Shown here piece after piece: positions 50,363 through 58,973 of a stretch of DNA of 64,000 nucleotides. This DNA comes from Roseivivax halotolerans (lineage in GTDB: Bacteria > Pseudomonadota > Alphaproteobacteria > Rhodobacterales > Rhodobacteraceae): assembly GCF_900115815.1 (NCBI RefSeq), contig NZ_FOXV01000011.1, positions 1-64,000 on the forward strand, in the 5' to 3' direction. The number at the start of each line of letters is the position of its first letter. The first letter of the stretch is position 1. The notes under the pieces were generated by a model, which saw only the letters and a program-made list of their open reading frames with translations, had not been told where the DNA came from and searched no databases. A program made the position numbers and the translations under genes.

Positions 50363-52339
50363 TCAGGCGTTCGCATCGCCGCGGCGGCGCTGCATCAGAA
50401 GGTTGAAAGCGATCACCGCGACCAGGAGGCTGGCGCCGATCAGGCTCGTCGTGAGCTCGGGGAAGATGATCAGAAGTCCGCCCGCGCCGAAGACGACGCG
50501 GCTCGGAAGGTCGATCCGGCCGACCCGGTAAATCCAGCTTTCGAAAGCGGAGGTGATCGCCCAGAGCGCGATCAGCGTGATGAACACGCGCTCGGCGATG
50601 TTCACCCAGCTGCCCACCATGATGAGCGCCGGATCGTAGACGAAGATGAACGGCAGCACGAAGAGCGGCAGGCCCAGGCGCATCGCCGTAAAGCCCGTCT
50701 GCATCGGCTTTGAGCCCGCGACATTCGCCGCTGTGATCGCGGCCAGCGCGACGGGCGGCGTGATGTAGCTCAACATGCCCCAGTAGAGGATGAAGAGGTG
50801 GCTTGCGATCGGGTTGAGCCCCGCCTGCACCAGCGCAGGGGCGAGCAGGATCGACAGGAAGATGTAGCAGGCCGTGACCGTCATCCCCATGCCGAGCACG
50901 AAGCTTGTGACTGCGCCTGCGATCAGCATCAGCGCGGTATTGCCGCCCGCATAGAGGAGGAGTTCGCGCGAGAACGCCCCGGCGACGCCGGTATAGGACA
51001 GACCGCCCACGACAAGACCGATCCCGCACAAGACCGCGACCAGGTTCGCGACGTTACGGGCGACATCGAGCAGCAGATCCCTGGCGCGCGTCAGCGTGAG
51101 ACGCGTCTCGCGGTTGAAGGCCGTTGCGATCAGCATCACCGCCGAGGCGTAATAGGGAGACCGCGCCTCAAGCCGCAGCCCCATCAGCACGAAGATCAGC
51201 ACCGCCAAGGACAGAAGATAGGGCCAGCCGCGAAGGAGCACGGGCAGGATGTCGGGCGTCTCGCTGCGATCGAGCCCGTGCAGGCCGCGCCGGGCGGCGA
51301 ACATATCCACCTGAAACAGGAGCGCCGCGTAGAAGAGGAGCGCCGGAATGACCGCGGCGATGACAATGGTCGAGTATTGAACGCCGAGGAAAGAGGCCAT
51401 GACGAACGCCACCGTCCCCATGACCGGCGGCATCAGCGTCGCGCCGGTGGAGGCGCAGCTCTCGATCGCGGCGGCGTAATTTGCAGGGTAGCCCACTTTC
51501 CGCATCGTCGGGATAGAGAACGGCCCCGAGGTCAGGATGTTGGAGATCACGCTGCCCGACAGCGAGCCGAGGATGCCCGAGCCCATCACGGCGACCTTGG
51601 CGGGTCCGCCCCGGCTGTGCCCCAGGAGCGCGGAGGCGAGTTCCATGAAGAAGTCGCTGCCCTTGGTGATGACAAGCACCGAGCCGAAGATCACGAAGCC
51701 GATGACCAGTTCGGCCACGACCTGCATCGGGATACCGATGATGCTCTCGACACCGAGGACGTGGGCACGCACCGTCTCGATGGGCGCGAATTGCGTCCCC
51801 CAGAGAAAGCCCGGCATGTGCCCGGCATAAAGCGGAAAGGTTCCGAACAGGAGCGCCGTCGCAAGCAGGATCGGCCCGCCAGCGCGGCGCACACCCTCAA
51901 GCACGAGCACGATCAAAATCGAGGCCATGATGTCGGCCATCAGCGGCGCGTCGTATTCCCAGCCCTTCTGGATGATGTCGAGTCCGTGGAAACCGAGATA
52001 GCCCGCACTGACCAGCGCGAGGATCGCGAGTAGCACGTTCAGCCAGATCAATCGTCCGGTCAGCGCCGTCGAGATCGGGAGAGTCAGGAATGCCGTCGCG
52101 AGGAAGATGCCGATCAGGTAGTAGAGATAGGAGTTCCCGAGCGGCTGGAAACCGAAGATATTCAGAAGAAACTGCTGGTTCACCGCCAGAAGGACGCCGA
52201 GCGCGCCAAGGATCATCACGCAGATCCGGACGGCCTTGTGGCGGCGCGGCAGCGGGGCATCGTCCTCGGCGGCGGCAAGATGTGCGGGGGCTGCGAGGGG
52301 TGCGTCGTCGGCACCGTCGCGGTCGCTCTGAGACGTCAT
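50363..52339 (-). CDS. Fused TRAP transporter permease (DctQM type, TAXI group)
   Basis: 658 residues from ATG 52339, with AGGATCTCCC upstream. It has about 15-18 hydrophobic helices; the small (DctQ-like) part is fused to the large DctM-like part. Typical DctM segments are MGSGILGSLSGSVISNILTS, GPFSIPTMRKVGYPANYAAA, ATLMPPVMGTVAFVMASFLG and TPPVALAAITAANVAGSKPM. It imports its substrate with sodium or proton symport, fed by the TAXI binding protein encoded upstream. It is second in the operon, 72 bp after the binding-protein gene. Confidence 0.92.
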   Translation of the reverse strand: MTSQSDRDGADDAPLAAPAHLAAAEDDAPLPRRHKAVRICVMILGALGVLLAVNQQFLLNIFGFQPLGNSYLYYLIGIFLATAFLTLPISTALTGRLIWLNVLLAILALVSAGYLGFHGLDIIQKGWEYDAPLMADIMASILIVLVLEGVRRAGGPILLATALLFGTFPLYAGHMPGFLWGTQFAPIETVRAHVLGVESIIGIPMQVVAELVIGFVIFGSVLVITKGSDFFMELASALLGHSRGGPAKVAVMGSGILGSLSGSVISNILTSGPFSIPTMRKVGYPANYAAAIESCASTGATLMPPVMGTVAFVMASFLGVQYSTIVIAAVIPALLFYAALLFQVDMFAARRGLHGLDRSETPDILPVLLRGWPYLLSLAVLIFVLMGLRLEARSPYYASAVMLIATAFNRETRLTLTRARDLLLDVARNVANLVAVLCGIGLVVGGLSYTGVAGAFSRELLLYAGGNTALMLIAGAVTSFVLGMGMTVTACYIFLSILLAPALVQAGLNPIASHLFILYWGMLSYITPPVALAAITAANVAGSKPMQTGFTAMRLGLPLFVLPFIFVYDPALIMVGSWVNIAERVFITLIALWAITSAFESWIYRVGRIDLPSRVVFGAGGLLIIFPELTTSLIGASLLVAVIAFNLLMQRRRGDANA

Positions 52340-52411
52340 GGGAGATCCTGAACAGGCGAAAAAGCATGTCCCCGGCGCGGGCTCCGCGCCGGGGGATGAT
52401 GAGAGCGCGGC

Positions 52412-53536
52412 TTAGTTCATCGAGGAGATGACTTCGCTCCGGCGCTCCATCCAGGCTTCGGCGAATTCCTCGTCGGACATATCGCTGTTCTCCGAGGAGA
52501 AGCTGTCCCAGGCCTCGACCAAGGCGTCCATGCGCGCCTGGCGCTGGTCGTTCCAGGCCTGGTCCTCTTCGGTCCAGATGCCGATCTCCTCGAGGTAGCG
52601 GATCGCGCCTTCGTGGAACGGAATATCGATCGCCGGCTTGCCCGAGCGCTCGAGCGTCCAGCGCGACATCGCCGCGGTGCCGTCCTTGTACATATCGAAG
52701 GTCTCGTCGAGCGCCTTGATAAAGGTATAGACCTCGTCGGCAGACTTTTCGGCCGTCGTGGTGATGACCGGATAGCGGTAGGCCGCCATCTTGGCCGTCT
52801 CGCCTTCCGCAAGGCCCGCGGCCACATCCTCTTCGGACGGGCTCATGATCGGCAGCACTTCGAGAAGCTGGTCCCAGCCTGCATCATTGCCCGGCTCGAG
52901 CGGTGCGTAGTGAATGCCGCGCGGGCTCTCGGCCAGCTCGTAGAGTTGGCTGGTCGTGGGCGTGGTGCAGGTGGCATCCGCCTCGTTGCGCGTCATCGAG
53001 GACATTGCGGCACTGTAGGTCGGGAAGGTGATGACCTCGACATCGTCGAGCGTCAGACCACCGAAAGCGAGGATCGCCTCGCATTTCACGTTGACCGACG
53101 GGTTGCCCGCGACAAAGGCGATGCGCTTGCCTGCGGCGTCCTCTACCGTGTCGATGCCTGCGTCACCCGCCGCGATGAGCGTGATGCCCGCCGGGCGCCC
53201 CGCGACAGCGCGCAGCTGGTGCGGACCCCAATCGGGCGTTGCGAAATCATATGCGCCCTCGCCGATGAAGAAGGCTTCGGTCGCAAGGAATGCGTAGTCC
53301 GCGCGCCCTTGCAGAAGCGGCTGCAGACGGCCGATGCCGCTGCCCGAGGGCTGGATACGCACGCGCGTGCCGTATTCCTTGCCGAAGGCGTCCGCGATGG
53401 CCGACGCTTCGGCGTAGCCGGCCGAACCCACATCGTAGGACGTCCAGACCATCGTATCCGGCATCTCCTGCGCGTGAAGCGGTGCTGCGGCCATCAGCGC
53501 GGCCGCGGCGACGCCGAGTTTCATTCTGACGTTCAT
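52412..53536 (-). CDS. TAXI-family TRAP transporter solute-binding protein
   Basis: 374 residues from ATG 53536, with GGGAGGACATT upstream. It has a Sec signal (MKLGVAAAALMAAAPLHAQ). TAXI signatures are WTSYDVGSAGYAEASAIADA, ADYAFLATEAFFIGEGAYDF and AEKSADEVYTFIKALDETFD. It captures an organic acid (TAXI proteins bind compounds such as glutamate, ketoglutarate or other carboxylates) and delivers it to the fused permease. It leads a 12-gene operon ending near 40354. A divergent LysR gene lies 176 bp upstream and is the likely regulator. Confidence 0.92.
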   Translation of the reverse strand: MNVRMKLGVAAAALMAAAPLHAQEMPDTMVWTSYDVGSAGYAEASAIADAFGKEYGTRVRIQPSGSGIGRLQPLLQGRADYAFLATEAFFIGEGAYDFATPDWGPHQLRAVAGRPAGITLIAAGDAGIDTVEDAAGKRIAFVAGNPSVNVKCEAILAFGGLTLDDVEVITFPTYSAAMSSMTRNEADATCTTPTTSQLYELAESPRGIHYAPLEPGNDAGWDQLLEVLPIMSPSEEDVAAGLAEGETAKMAAYRYPVITTTAEKSADEVYTFIKALDETFDMYKDGTAAMSRWTLERSGKPAIDIPFHEGAIRYLEEIGIWTEEDQAWNDQRQARMDALVEAWDSFSSENSDMSDEEFAEAWMERRSEVISSMN

Positions 53537-53712
53537 GATAATGTCCTCCCTTACATTCAGAGCGGGGCCCCTGAGCGGTCCGGCCTCCTCTGCCGAACCT
53601 GCGCCGCAAGACGCGTCTCTCGCGGGGGTTTGCCCTTGACGTGAAGGTGTCGGGTCGTAGCCTATGACACAAATGCATTATTCATATATCAGCGATACCG
53701 AAACGGCATGTA

Positions 53713-54639
53713 ATGGATATCCGGCAACTTCGTAACTTCGTCCAGATCGTCGAGCTGAGCAGCATCACGGCGGCGGCAGAGCGTCTGAACATCGCACAGC
53801 CCGCTCTCAGTCGGCAGGTCAAAGCGCTGGAGGACGAGCTTGCCGTGCCGCTCCTGCGGCGTCATGGACGGGGCGTCATGCCGACAGAGGAAGGCCTGCG
53901 CCTTGCCGCGCGCGCCCGCGTGATCCTCGAGGATATCGACGATCTCGCGACGGACGTCTCCGGCGCGCAAAAGACCCTTTCAGGAACGATCACGCTCGGG
54001 CTGCCGCCCACGGTCGCGGAGGTACTGGCCACCCATCTCATCGAACGCACGATGGAGACGCATCCGGAGGTGAAACTCAGGATCGTGTCGGGCTTCTCGG
54101 GTCACGTTCAGGATTGGTTGATACGCGGCGCAATTGACCTCGGCGTTGCCTACGAGGGCCAGAAAAGCTCCGCGATCAAGAGCCAAGCCATTATCATGGA
54201 ACAGCTTTTCCTGATCCAACGCGGAGAACAGGAGGGCGTGCGGGACGGCACCCCCATCACGGCGAGCGAGGCGCTGGCCCAGCCTCTGATCTTGCCCAAT
54301 CCCGAACACGGGCTTCGCAAGCGGATCGACCAGATCGCGTCCGACCAGGGGATCGAACTGGATGTCCGGCTCGAGATCGACATCCTCCCGACCATGCTGG
54401 CCTTCGTGGATCGCGGGCTCGGCGCGACGATCCTGCCGCTGATGTCGGTCAACGAGCATGTCGCCTCGGGGCGGCTCATCGCGCGGCCGATCATCCGCCG
54501 CTCCATCGATCGCACGCTGATCCTCATGACGCCTTTGAACCGGCCCGCCTCGCGGCTGAGCGCGGGGTTCTCGGACTTCCTGATCGAGGAGGTGCACCGC
54601 CTCTCCGCATCGGGCGCGTGGCCCGGCACGACGTTGTAA
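53713..54639 (+). CDS. LysR-family regulator of the TRAP/acyl-CoA operon
   Basis: 308 residues from ATG 53713. The winged HTH covers about residues 1-60 (IRQLRNFVQIVELSSITAAA, LNIAQPALSRQVKALEDEL). The effector domain includes SGTITLGLPPTVAEVLATHL and DRGLGATILPLMSVNEHVA. It resembles the NAC/CatR-like LysR group. It is divergent from the TAXI gene and probably responds to the imported acid or a CoA intermediate. The 176-bp shared region has an AT-rich stretch (about 53660-53690), but I found no clean T-N11-A dyad in it. The RBS is weak. Confidence 0.87.
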   Translation: MDIRQLRNFVQIVELSSITAAAERLNIAQPALSRQVKALEDELAVPLLRRHGRGVMPTEEGLRLAARARVILEDIDDLATDVSGAQKTLSGTITLGLPPTVAEVLATHLIERTMETHPEVKLRIVSGFSGHVQDWLIRGAIDLGVAYEGQKSSAIKSQAIIMEQLFLIQRGEQEGVRDGTPITASEALAQPLILPNPEHGLRKRIDQIASDQGIELDVRLEIDILPTMLAFVDRGLGATILPLMSVNEHVASGRLIARPIIRRSIDRTLILMTPLNRPASRLSAGFSDFLIEEVHRLSASGAWPGTTL

Positions 54640-54646
54640 AGCATCT

Positions 54647-54663
54647 CATGCCTCAAGGGCATG
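54647..54663. terminator. Small hairpin after the LysR gene
   Basis: CATGCC-TCAAG-GGCATG is a perfect 6-bp stem with a 5-nt loop, 8 bp after the LysR stop. No U-run follows, so it is only a possible terminator. Confidence 0.35.
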
Positions 54664-54746
54664 TCTGAAATGCTCGATGCGTCGTTGCGGCATGGGTTGG
54701 GTCCTCCTACTCTGGAACCATGTCGTGATCCGAGGGAGGAGACAGG

Positions 54747-55907
54747 ATGGCCCGCGCACCGCTTGACGGGCTGACGGTCGTGTCGATCGAACAGGCCGTC
54801 GCAGCACCATATTGCACATCCCGCCTCGCAGATGCAGGTGCGCGCGTCATCAAGGTCGAACGGCCGGAAGGCGATTTCGCGCGGGGCTATGACAGCGCAG
54901 CAGGCGGCGAGAGCAGCTACTTCGTCTGGCTGAACCGCGGCAAGCAATCGGTCGCGCTCGACCTGCGCGAGGACGCGGATCGCGATGTGCTTCTGTCGAT
55001 GACGGACCGCGCGGATGTCTTCGTTCAGAACCTCAAGCCCGGCGCATTGGCTCGCAAGGGGCTCGGTACGGATGTGCTGCGCGATCGGAACCCGCGTCTC
55101 GTCACCTGCTCCATCAGCGGCTATGGCGAGACCGGCCCCTACGCCCAGCGAAAAGCTTACGATCTGCTGATCCAGGCGGAATCGGGACTTGCCAGCGTCA
55201 CCGGCGGCCCGTCCGAGCCGGCCCGCGTCGGAATCTCTATCGTGGACATCGCGACCGGGGCCGCCGCGCAATCGGCGATCCTCGAAAGCCTGATCCAGCG
55301 CGGTGTGACCGGGCGCGGCAGCGATATCCGCCTGTCGATGTTCGACGTCATAGCCGATTGGCTGGCGGTGCCCTACCTGCATGCCGCGGCGGGCAAGCCG
55401 CCGCAACGGATAGGTCTCGCACATCCCTCCATCTCGCCCTACGGCGTCTTCTCCACGCGCGATGCGCGCCCTCTCCTCATTTCGATCCAGAACGACCGCG
55501 AATGGGCGATCTTCGCCCGCGACGTCATGCAGCGGCCCGATCTTGTCGATGCACCGGGGTTCGAGACCAACAATGCACGCGTTGCGAATAGGGCCGAGGT
55601 CGACGCCGTGATCGCCGATATGATCGCAACGCGTAGCGAGGCGGAGATGACCGAACGGCTGCTCGCCTCGGATACGGCGTTTGCCAGCGTCAACGATCTG
55701 GACGGTCTCATCGCGCACCCGCATACCAGCACCTCCGAGGTCGTCACGCCGGACGGCGCGGCCGTCGCCTTTCCCGCGCCGCCCGCGCTTGTCGACGGAG
55801 GCCGCCGGTTCGAGCGCGGAGCGGTACCGAAACTCGACGAGCATGGCGAAGCGATCCGCGCGGAGTTTGGCGCAGCCGCGCCGCTCAGACGCGCCCGGTC
55901 CACATGA
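54747..55907 (+). CDS. CaiB/BaiF (class III) CoA-transferase
   Basis: 386 residues from ATG 54747, with GGAGGAGACAGG upstream. Signatures are LTVVSIEQAVAAPYCTSRLA, ARVIKVERPEGDFARGYDS, LNRGKQSVALDLREDADRD and SISGYGETGPYAQRKAYDLL; the catalytic Asp is expected in RLSMFDVIADW. It moves CoA between carboxylic acids without a covalent Glu-CoA ester, probably for one of the two flanking acyl-CoA operons. It shares the strand of the LysR gene but has a 107-bp gap and its own strong RBS. Its 3' end overlaps the convergent transporter gene by 23 bp. Confidence 0.92.
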   Translation: MARAPLDGLTVVSIEQAVAAPYCTSRLADAGARVIKVERPEGDFARGYDSAAGGESSYFVWLNRGKQSVALDLREDADRDVLLSMTDRADVFVQNLKPGALARKGLGTDVLRDRNPRLVTCSISGYGETGPYAQRKAYDLLIQAESGLASVTGGPSEPARVGISIVDIATGAAAQSAILESLIQRGVTGRGSDIRLSMFDVIADWLAVPYLHAAAGKPPQRIGLAHPSISPYGVFSTRDARPLLISIQNDREWAIFARDVMQRPDLVDAPGFETNNARVANRAEVDAVIADMIATRSEAEMTERLLASDTAFASVNDLDGLIAHPHTSTSEVVTPDGAAVAFPAPPALVDGGRRFERGAVPKLDEHGEAIRAEFGAAAPLRRARST

Positions 55908-57330
55908 GCATGACGAGAAAGGTCAGCCAGATCGCAAGAACGGACAGGCAATAGGGCCCGTTCCAGCCCGGCCCGACGCGCCAGACCGACCGTTTCAGGA
56001 TCGATGATGCTAGAATGATCGTCGTGATGAAGGGCGAGAGGCCGATCACAGAGGTCCATCCGCCCATCGCCGCCAGCGCGATGACCTGCGGGGTGAGTCC
56101 CGGCACCTCAAGCTGGAACGCCACCGAGCCCAGCACGGAAGTAGACACGATCGGATTGATCCCGAGCATGGCGAACGCCAGGATGCCGATCGCGATCCCC
56201 ACCGCAAGCGGCACCGCGCCGAGACCGAGCGCGGCCACATGTCCCTGAACCGCCTCCACCGGCACCAGCGCCAAAAGCGTCACCGGCAAGAAGCCTGCCG
56301 AGGCGAAGACGCCGACCTCCGCGCCCATCCAGGGCAGGCGCGCGCGATAATCCGCAAACGCCTCGCGCACGCCGCCGGCCGCACCCGCCCCGCGCCGAAA
56401 GCCCGAGACGGCGGACCAGAGAACCGCGTAGCTTGGCACGACGAGGATCAGCGCTTCCTGGAAGGTCAGGCGCGTCAGCCCGTGCACCAGAAACACCGAT
56501 CCTCCGACGATGAGAACGTGCAGAACGAGCGTCGCCGCGCCGAGCCACGCGCCTTGCGGCGGTGCGGGTCGCGGCAGCGCCATCGCGCGGTAGCGGCGCC
56601 CCTCGACCCGGTCGAAGAGCCAGCCGACGCCGATGAAGACGAAGGACATCGCAAAGCCGATTGGCGCGAAATCGGTATAGACGAGGCCCGGCAGGGTGAT
56701 GAGAACCGCGTTCGTTGCAAAGCCGAGCGGCGACCAGAGCGAGATGAGCCCGAAGCCGCGCATCGTCGCCAGCGACATCCGGCGCAGTTTCACCTCGCGG
56801 ATCTCTTCGGGCAGGGCTTGGCTTGCGGCGCTGTCCATCGAGCGCTTGGCAAGATCGAGGAGCAGCGCGAGCCCGCCGAAATTGATCAGCACGCCGAAAA
56901 GATGCCCCCCGAGCGAAAGAGAGACGTATCGCCGCGAGGCGGGCTGGCTCGTCAGGAATGCCCCTGCCCGTGCGACCTCGGGCGCCAGAAGCGCGGCCGA
57001 GCGAAGCGTGTTCAGGACGGCGATCAGCGAGGCGAGGAAGATCATCCGCTCCATCGCGGAAACCAGCACGTCGCCGGGAACGGCTTGCCAGAGCGCGATC
57101 GCCATTGCGCCTATCGACAGGATCAGCGGCACCCAGGTGCCAACGCTGAATTGCCTCCAGGCAAGAAGCAGGAAAAGGGCCAGCGCGCTCGAGGCCAGGA
57201 TATCGAGCCAGAGCGATCCGACGAAGACCGACAGGATCGCCGAGACGATGACGACCCCCATCAATCCCGCGCGAAGCTGCGCCGACCCGTGCCGCGTCAC
57301 TGCCGCGCCGTCACCTGACGCTTGGCTCAT
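55885..57330 (-). CDS. Polytopic membrane protein, likely transporter of unknown family
   Basis: 481 residues with about 12 hydrophobic segments in two similar-looking halves, ending with a short polar tail. Features are SLGGHLFGVLINFGGLALLL, MSLATMRGFGLISLWSPLGF, AMLGINPIVSTSVLGSVAFQ and GGWTSVIGLSPFITTIILAS. Gly/Asn/Pro-rich breaks inside membrane segments recall ion-transporter superfamily hairpins, but I cannot name the family. It is last of the second acyl-CoA operon, 18 bp after the enoyl-CoA hydratase gene. It probably moves the substrate or product acid. Confidence 0.75.
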   Translation of the reverse strand: MSQASGDGAAVTRHGSAQLRAGLMGVVIVSAILSVFVGSLWLDILASSALALFLLLAWRQFSVGTWVPLILSIGAMAIALWQAVPGDVLVSAMERMIFLASLIAVLNTLRSAALLAPEVARAGAFLTSQPASRRYVSLSLGGHLFGVLINFGGLALLLDLAKRSMDSAASQALPEEIREVKLRRMSLATMRGFGLISLWSPLGFATNAVLITLPGLVYTDFAPIGFAMSFVFIGVGWLFDRVEGRRYRAMALPRPAPPQGAWLGAATLVLHVLIVGGSVFLVHGLTRLTFQEALILVVPSYAVLWSAVSGFRRGAGAAGGVREAFADYRARLPWMGAEVGVFASAGFLPVTLLALVPVEAVQGHVAALGLGAVPLAVGIAIGILAFAMLGINPIVSTSVLGSVAFQLEVPGLTPQVIALAAMGGWTSVIGLSPFITTIILASSILKRSVWRVGPGWNGPYCLSVLAIWLTFLVMLMWTGRV

Positions 57331-57348
57331 GGACTTCTCCGCCTGGCG

Positions 57349-58110
57349 TTATGTCCCGGTAAAGACCGGCGCGCGTTTCTCGAAAAAGGCCGCGCGGCCC
57401 TCGGCGGCATCGGCGCTGTTGAGAAGCTGTGGCTGGACCTGACGCTCGAAATCGAGCGCCTCGTCCACGCCGCGTGCGAACCAGTCGGTGATGAAGTGCC
57501 GTGGCAGTGGCGCGGCCTTGGCCTCTTCGTCCACGAGCGCCATCGCATCCTGAAGCGCGGCACCCGGATCGCTGAGCGTCTCGACCATTCCGATCCGCTC
57601 GGCCTCTTCCGCCTTGATCGGCGCGTTCGTCAGGATGATGCGCCGCGCCTTGGCCGGACCGACACGCATCGGCAGCGTCGTCAGAAGGCCCATATCCGGG
57701 ACGAGCCCGATCTTGGTGAAGCTTGCGACGAACCGCGCCTCGCGCGAGGCGACGACGAGCGGCGCGGCCATTGCCAGCGCCATGCCGCCGCCCGCTGCCC
57801 AGCCCTCGACCGCAACGGCGAGAGGCTTCGAGAAGCGGACCATGCGGCCCACCATGTCCTTGATGACCGCGAAGCGTTCGCGGTGCTGGGAGGCGCTGCG
57901 CTCTCCCTGGTCGCGGATATCGCCGCCGACGCAGAAATGCCCGCCTGCGCCGGTCAGAACGACCGCGCGGACCGCGGCGTCTGCCTCTGCCTCGGACAGC
58001 GCCGCGGCAAGCTCGATCCGGAGTGCGTGACCCAGCGGATTGCGCCGCTCCGGATCGTTGAGCGTGAGGACGCGGATTCCGTCGCCCTCGGTCGTGACAT
58101 CGAGGCTCAT
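57349..58110 (-). CDS. Enoyl-CoA hydratase/isomerase family protein
   Basis: 253 residues, the usual crotonase length. It has NDPERRNPLGHALRIEL, the oxyanion-hole segments GAGGHFCVGGDIRDQGERSA and GWAAGGGMALAMAAPLVVAS, then FTKIGLVPDMGLLTTLPMRV. The Glu at the second crotonase site is not obvious; LVPDMG replaces the commoner E-containing pattern, so isomerase or another crotonase reaction is possible. It overlaps the hydratase-2 gene by 4 bp. It acts on an acyl-CoA in the cytosol. Confidence 0.88.
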   Translation of the reverse strand: MSLDVTTEGDGIRVLTLNDPERRNPLGHALRIELAAALSEAEADAAVRAVVLTGAGGHFCVGGDIRDQGERSASQHRERFAVIKDMVGRMVRFSKPLAVAVEGWAAGGGMALAMAAPLVVASREARFVASFTKIGLVPDMGLLTTLPMRVGPAKARRIILTNAPIKAEEAERIGMVETLSDPGAALQDAMALVDEEAKAAPLPRHFITDWFARGVDEALDFERQVQPQLLNSADAAEGRAAFFEKRAPVFTGT

Positions 58111-58973
58111 GCGCCTTCTCCCCTGTATTGGAACAACCCGTTTCCGATCACCACCTTGTCGCGCTCCACCGCGATGGTACGGAAGGAGCCATCGGCCCAG
58201 ACTTCCGTCCGGAGCGTCTCTCCGGGGAAGACATGGGCGGTAAAGCGGGCATCCATGCTGCCGAAGCGCGCCGGATCATGCTCGCAGAGAACCGCCAGCA
58301 GCGCGTGGGCCGCACAGCCGAAGGTGCAGAGCCCGTGCAGGATCGGCTGTTCGAAGCCCGCACGCTCGGCGACGCGCGGATCGAGGTGCAAGGGGTTTGG
58401 ATCCGCATTCCAGCGATACAGCAGCGCCTGTTCGGGCCGGGTCTTGGCCTCGAACGCGTGATCGGGCGGTGTCTCCGGCAGGATGTGCGGTGTCTTCACC
58501 GGCCCGTCGGGTCCACCGAAGCCGCCATCGCCCCGCAGGAAGGTCGTGCCCCGGCAGGTCGCCAGATGTGTGCCGGTCGCCTCGTCCTTCAGCGTTTTCT
58601 CGTAGTAGAGGAGCGCGCCCTTCCCCTCGCCCTTGTCCACGAGGCCGGTCACGCGCGTCTTGCCGATGATCGTCGCCTCTTCGGGCAGATCGGCATGGAT
58701 CGTCATGCCCTGCTCGCCGTGAACGAGCCGAAGCGCGTCGACGCCCGTCGCCGGATCGCTGAGCCAGAAGCCGGGATGGCCGAGCACGTTGACGATGGCC
58801 GGCATCACGCGACGGTCATCGTCGAGCGCCGCGAGGAAGGCGAGTTCCTTAGCATCCATCGGATCGTGACCCATTCCGACCGAGAGCGCGTAGAGGCCCC
58901 AGTCGCGCGGCCCGTAGCTTTGCCGCACTTCGGGAATGTCGAAATTCATCAGGTGGTCGTAGTCGATGCTCAT
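58107..58973 (-). CDS. MaoC-like (hydratase 2 type) enoyl-CoA hydratase
   Basis: 288 residues from ATG 58973, overlapping the upstream stop (ATGA). It has two hot-dog halves like the hydratase 2 part of MFE-2. The C-terminal half carries the catalytic pattern YRWNADPNPLHLDPRVAERA and GFEQPILHGLCTFGCAAHAL (Asp/His dyad). The N-terminal half includes RLVHGEQGMTIHADLPEEAT. It makes or uses (R)-3-hydroxyacyl-CoA and is often found in sterol side-chain and branched-acyl degradation. It is part of the second acyl-CoA operon. Confidence 0.88.
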   Translation of the reverse strand: MSIDYDHLMNFDIPEVRQSYGPRDWGLYALSVGMGHDPMDAKELAFLAALDDDRRVMPAIVNVLGHPGFWLSDPATGVDALRLVHGEQGMTIHADLPEEATIIGKTRVTGLVDKGEGKGALLYYEKTLKDEATGTHLATCRGTTFLRGDGGFGGPDGPVKTPHILPETPPDHAFEAKTRPEQALLYRWNADPNPLHLDPRVAERAGFEQPILHGLCTFGCAAHALLAVLCEHDPARFGSMDARFTAHVFPGETLRTEVWADGSFRTIAVERDKVVIGNGLFQYRGEGA

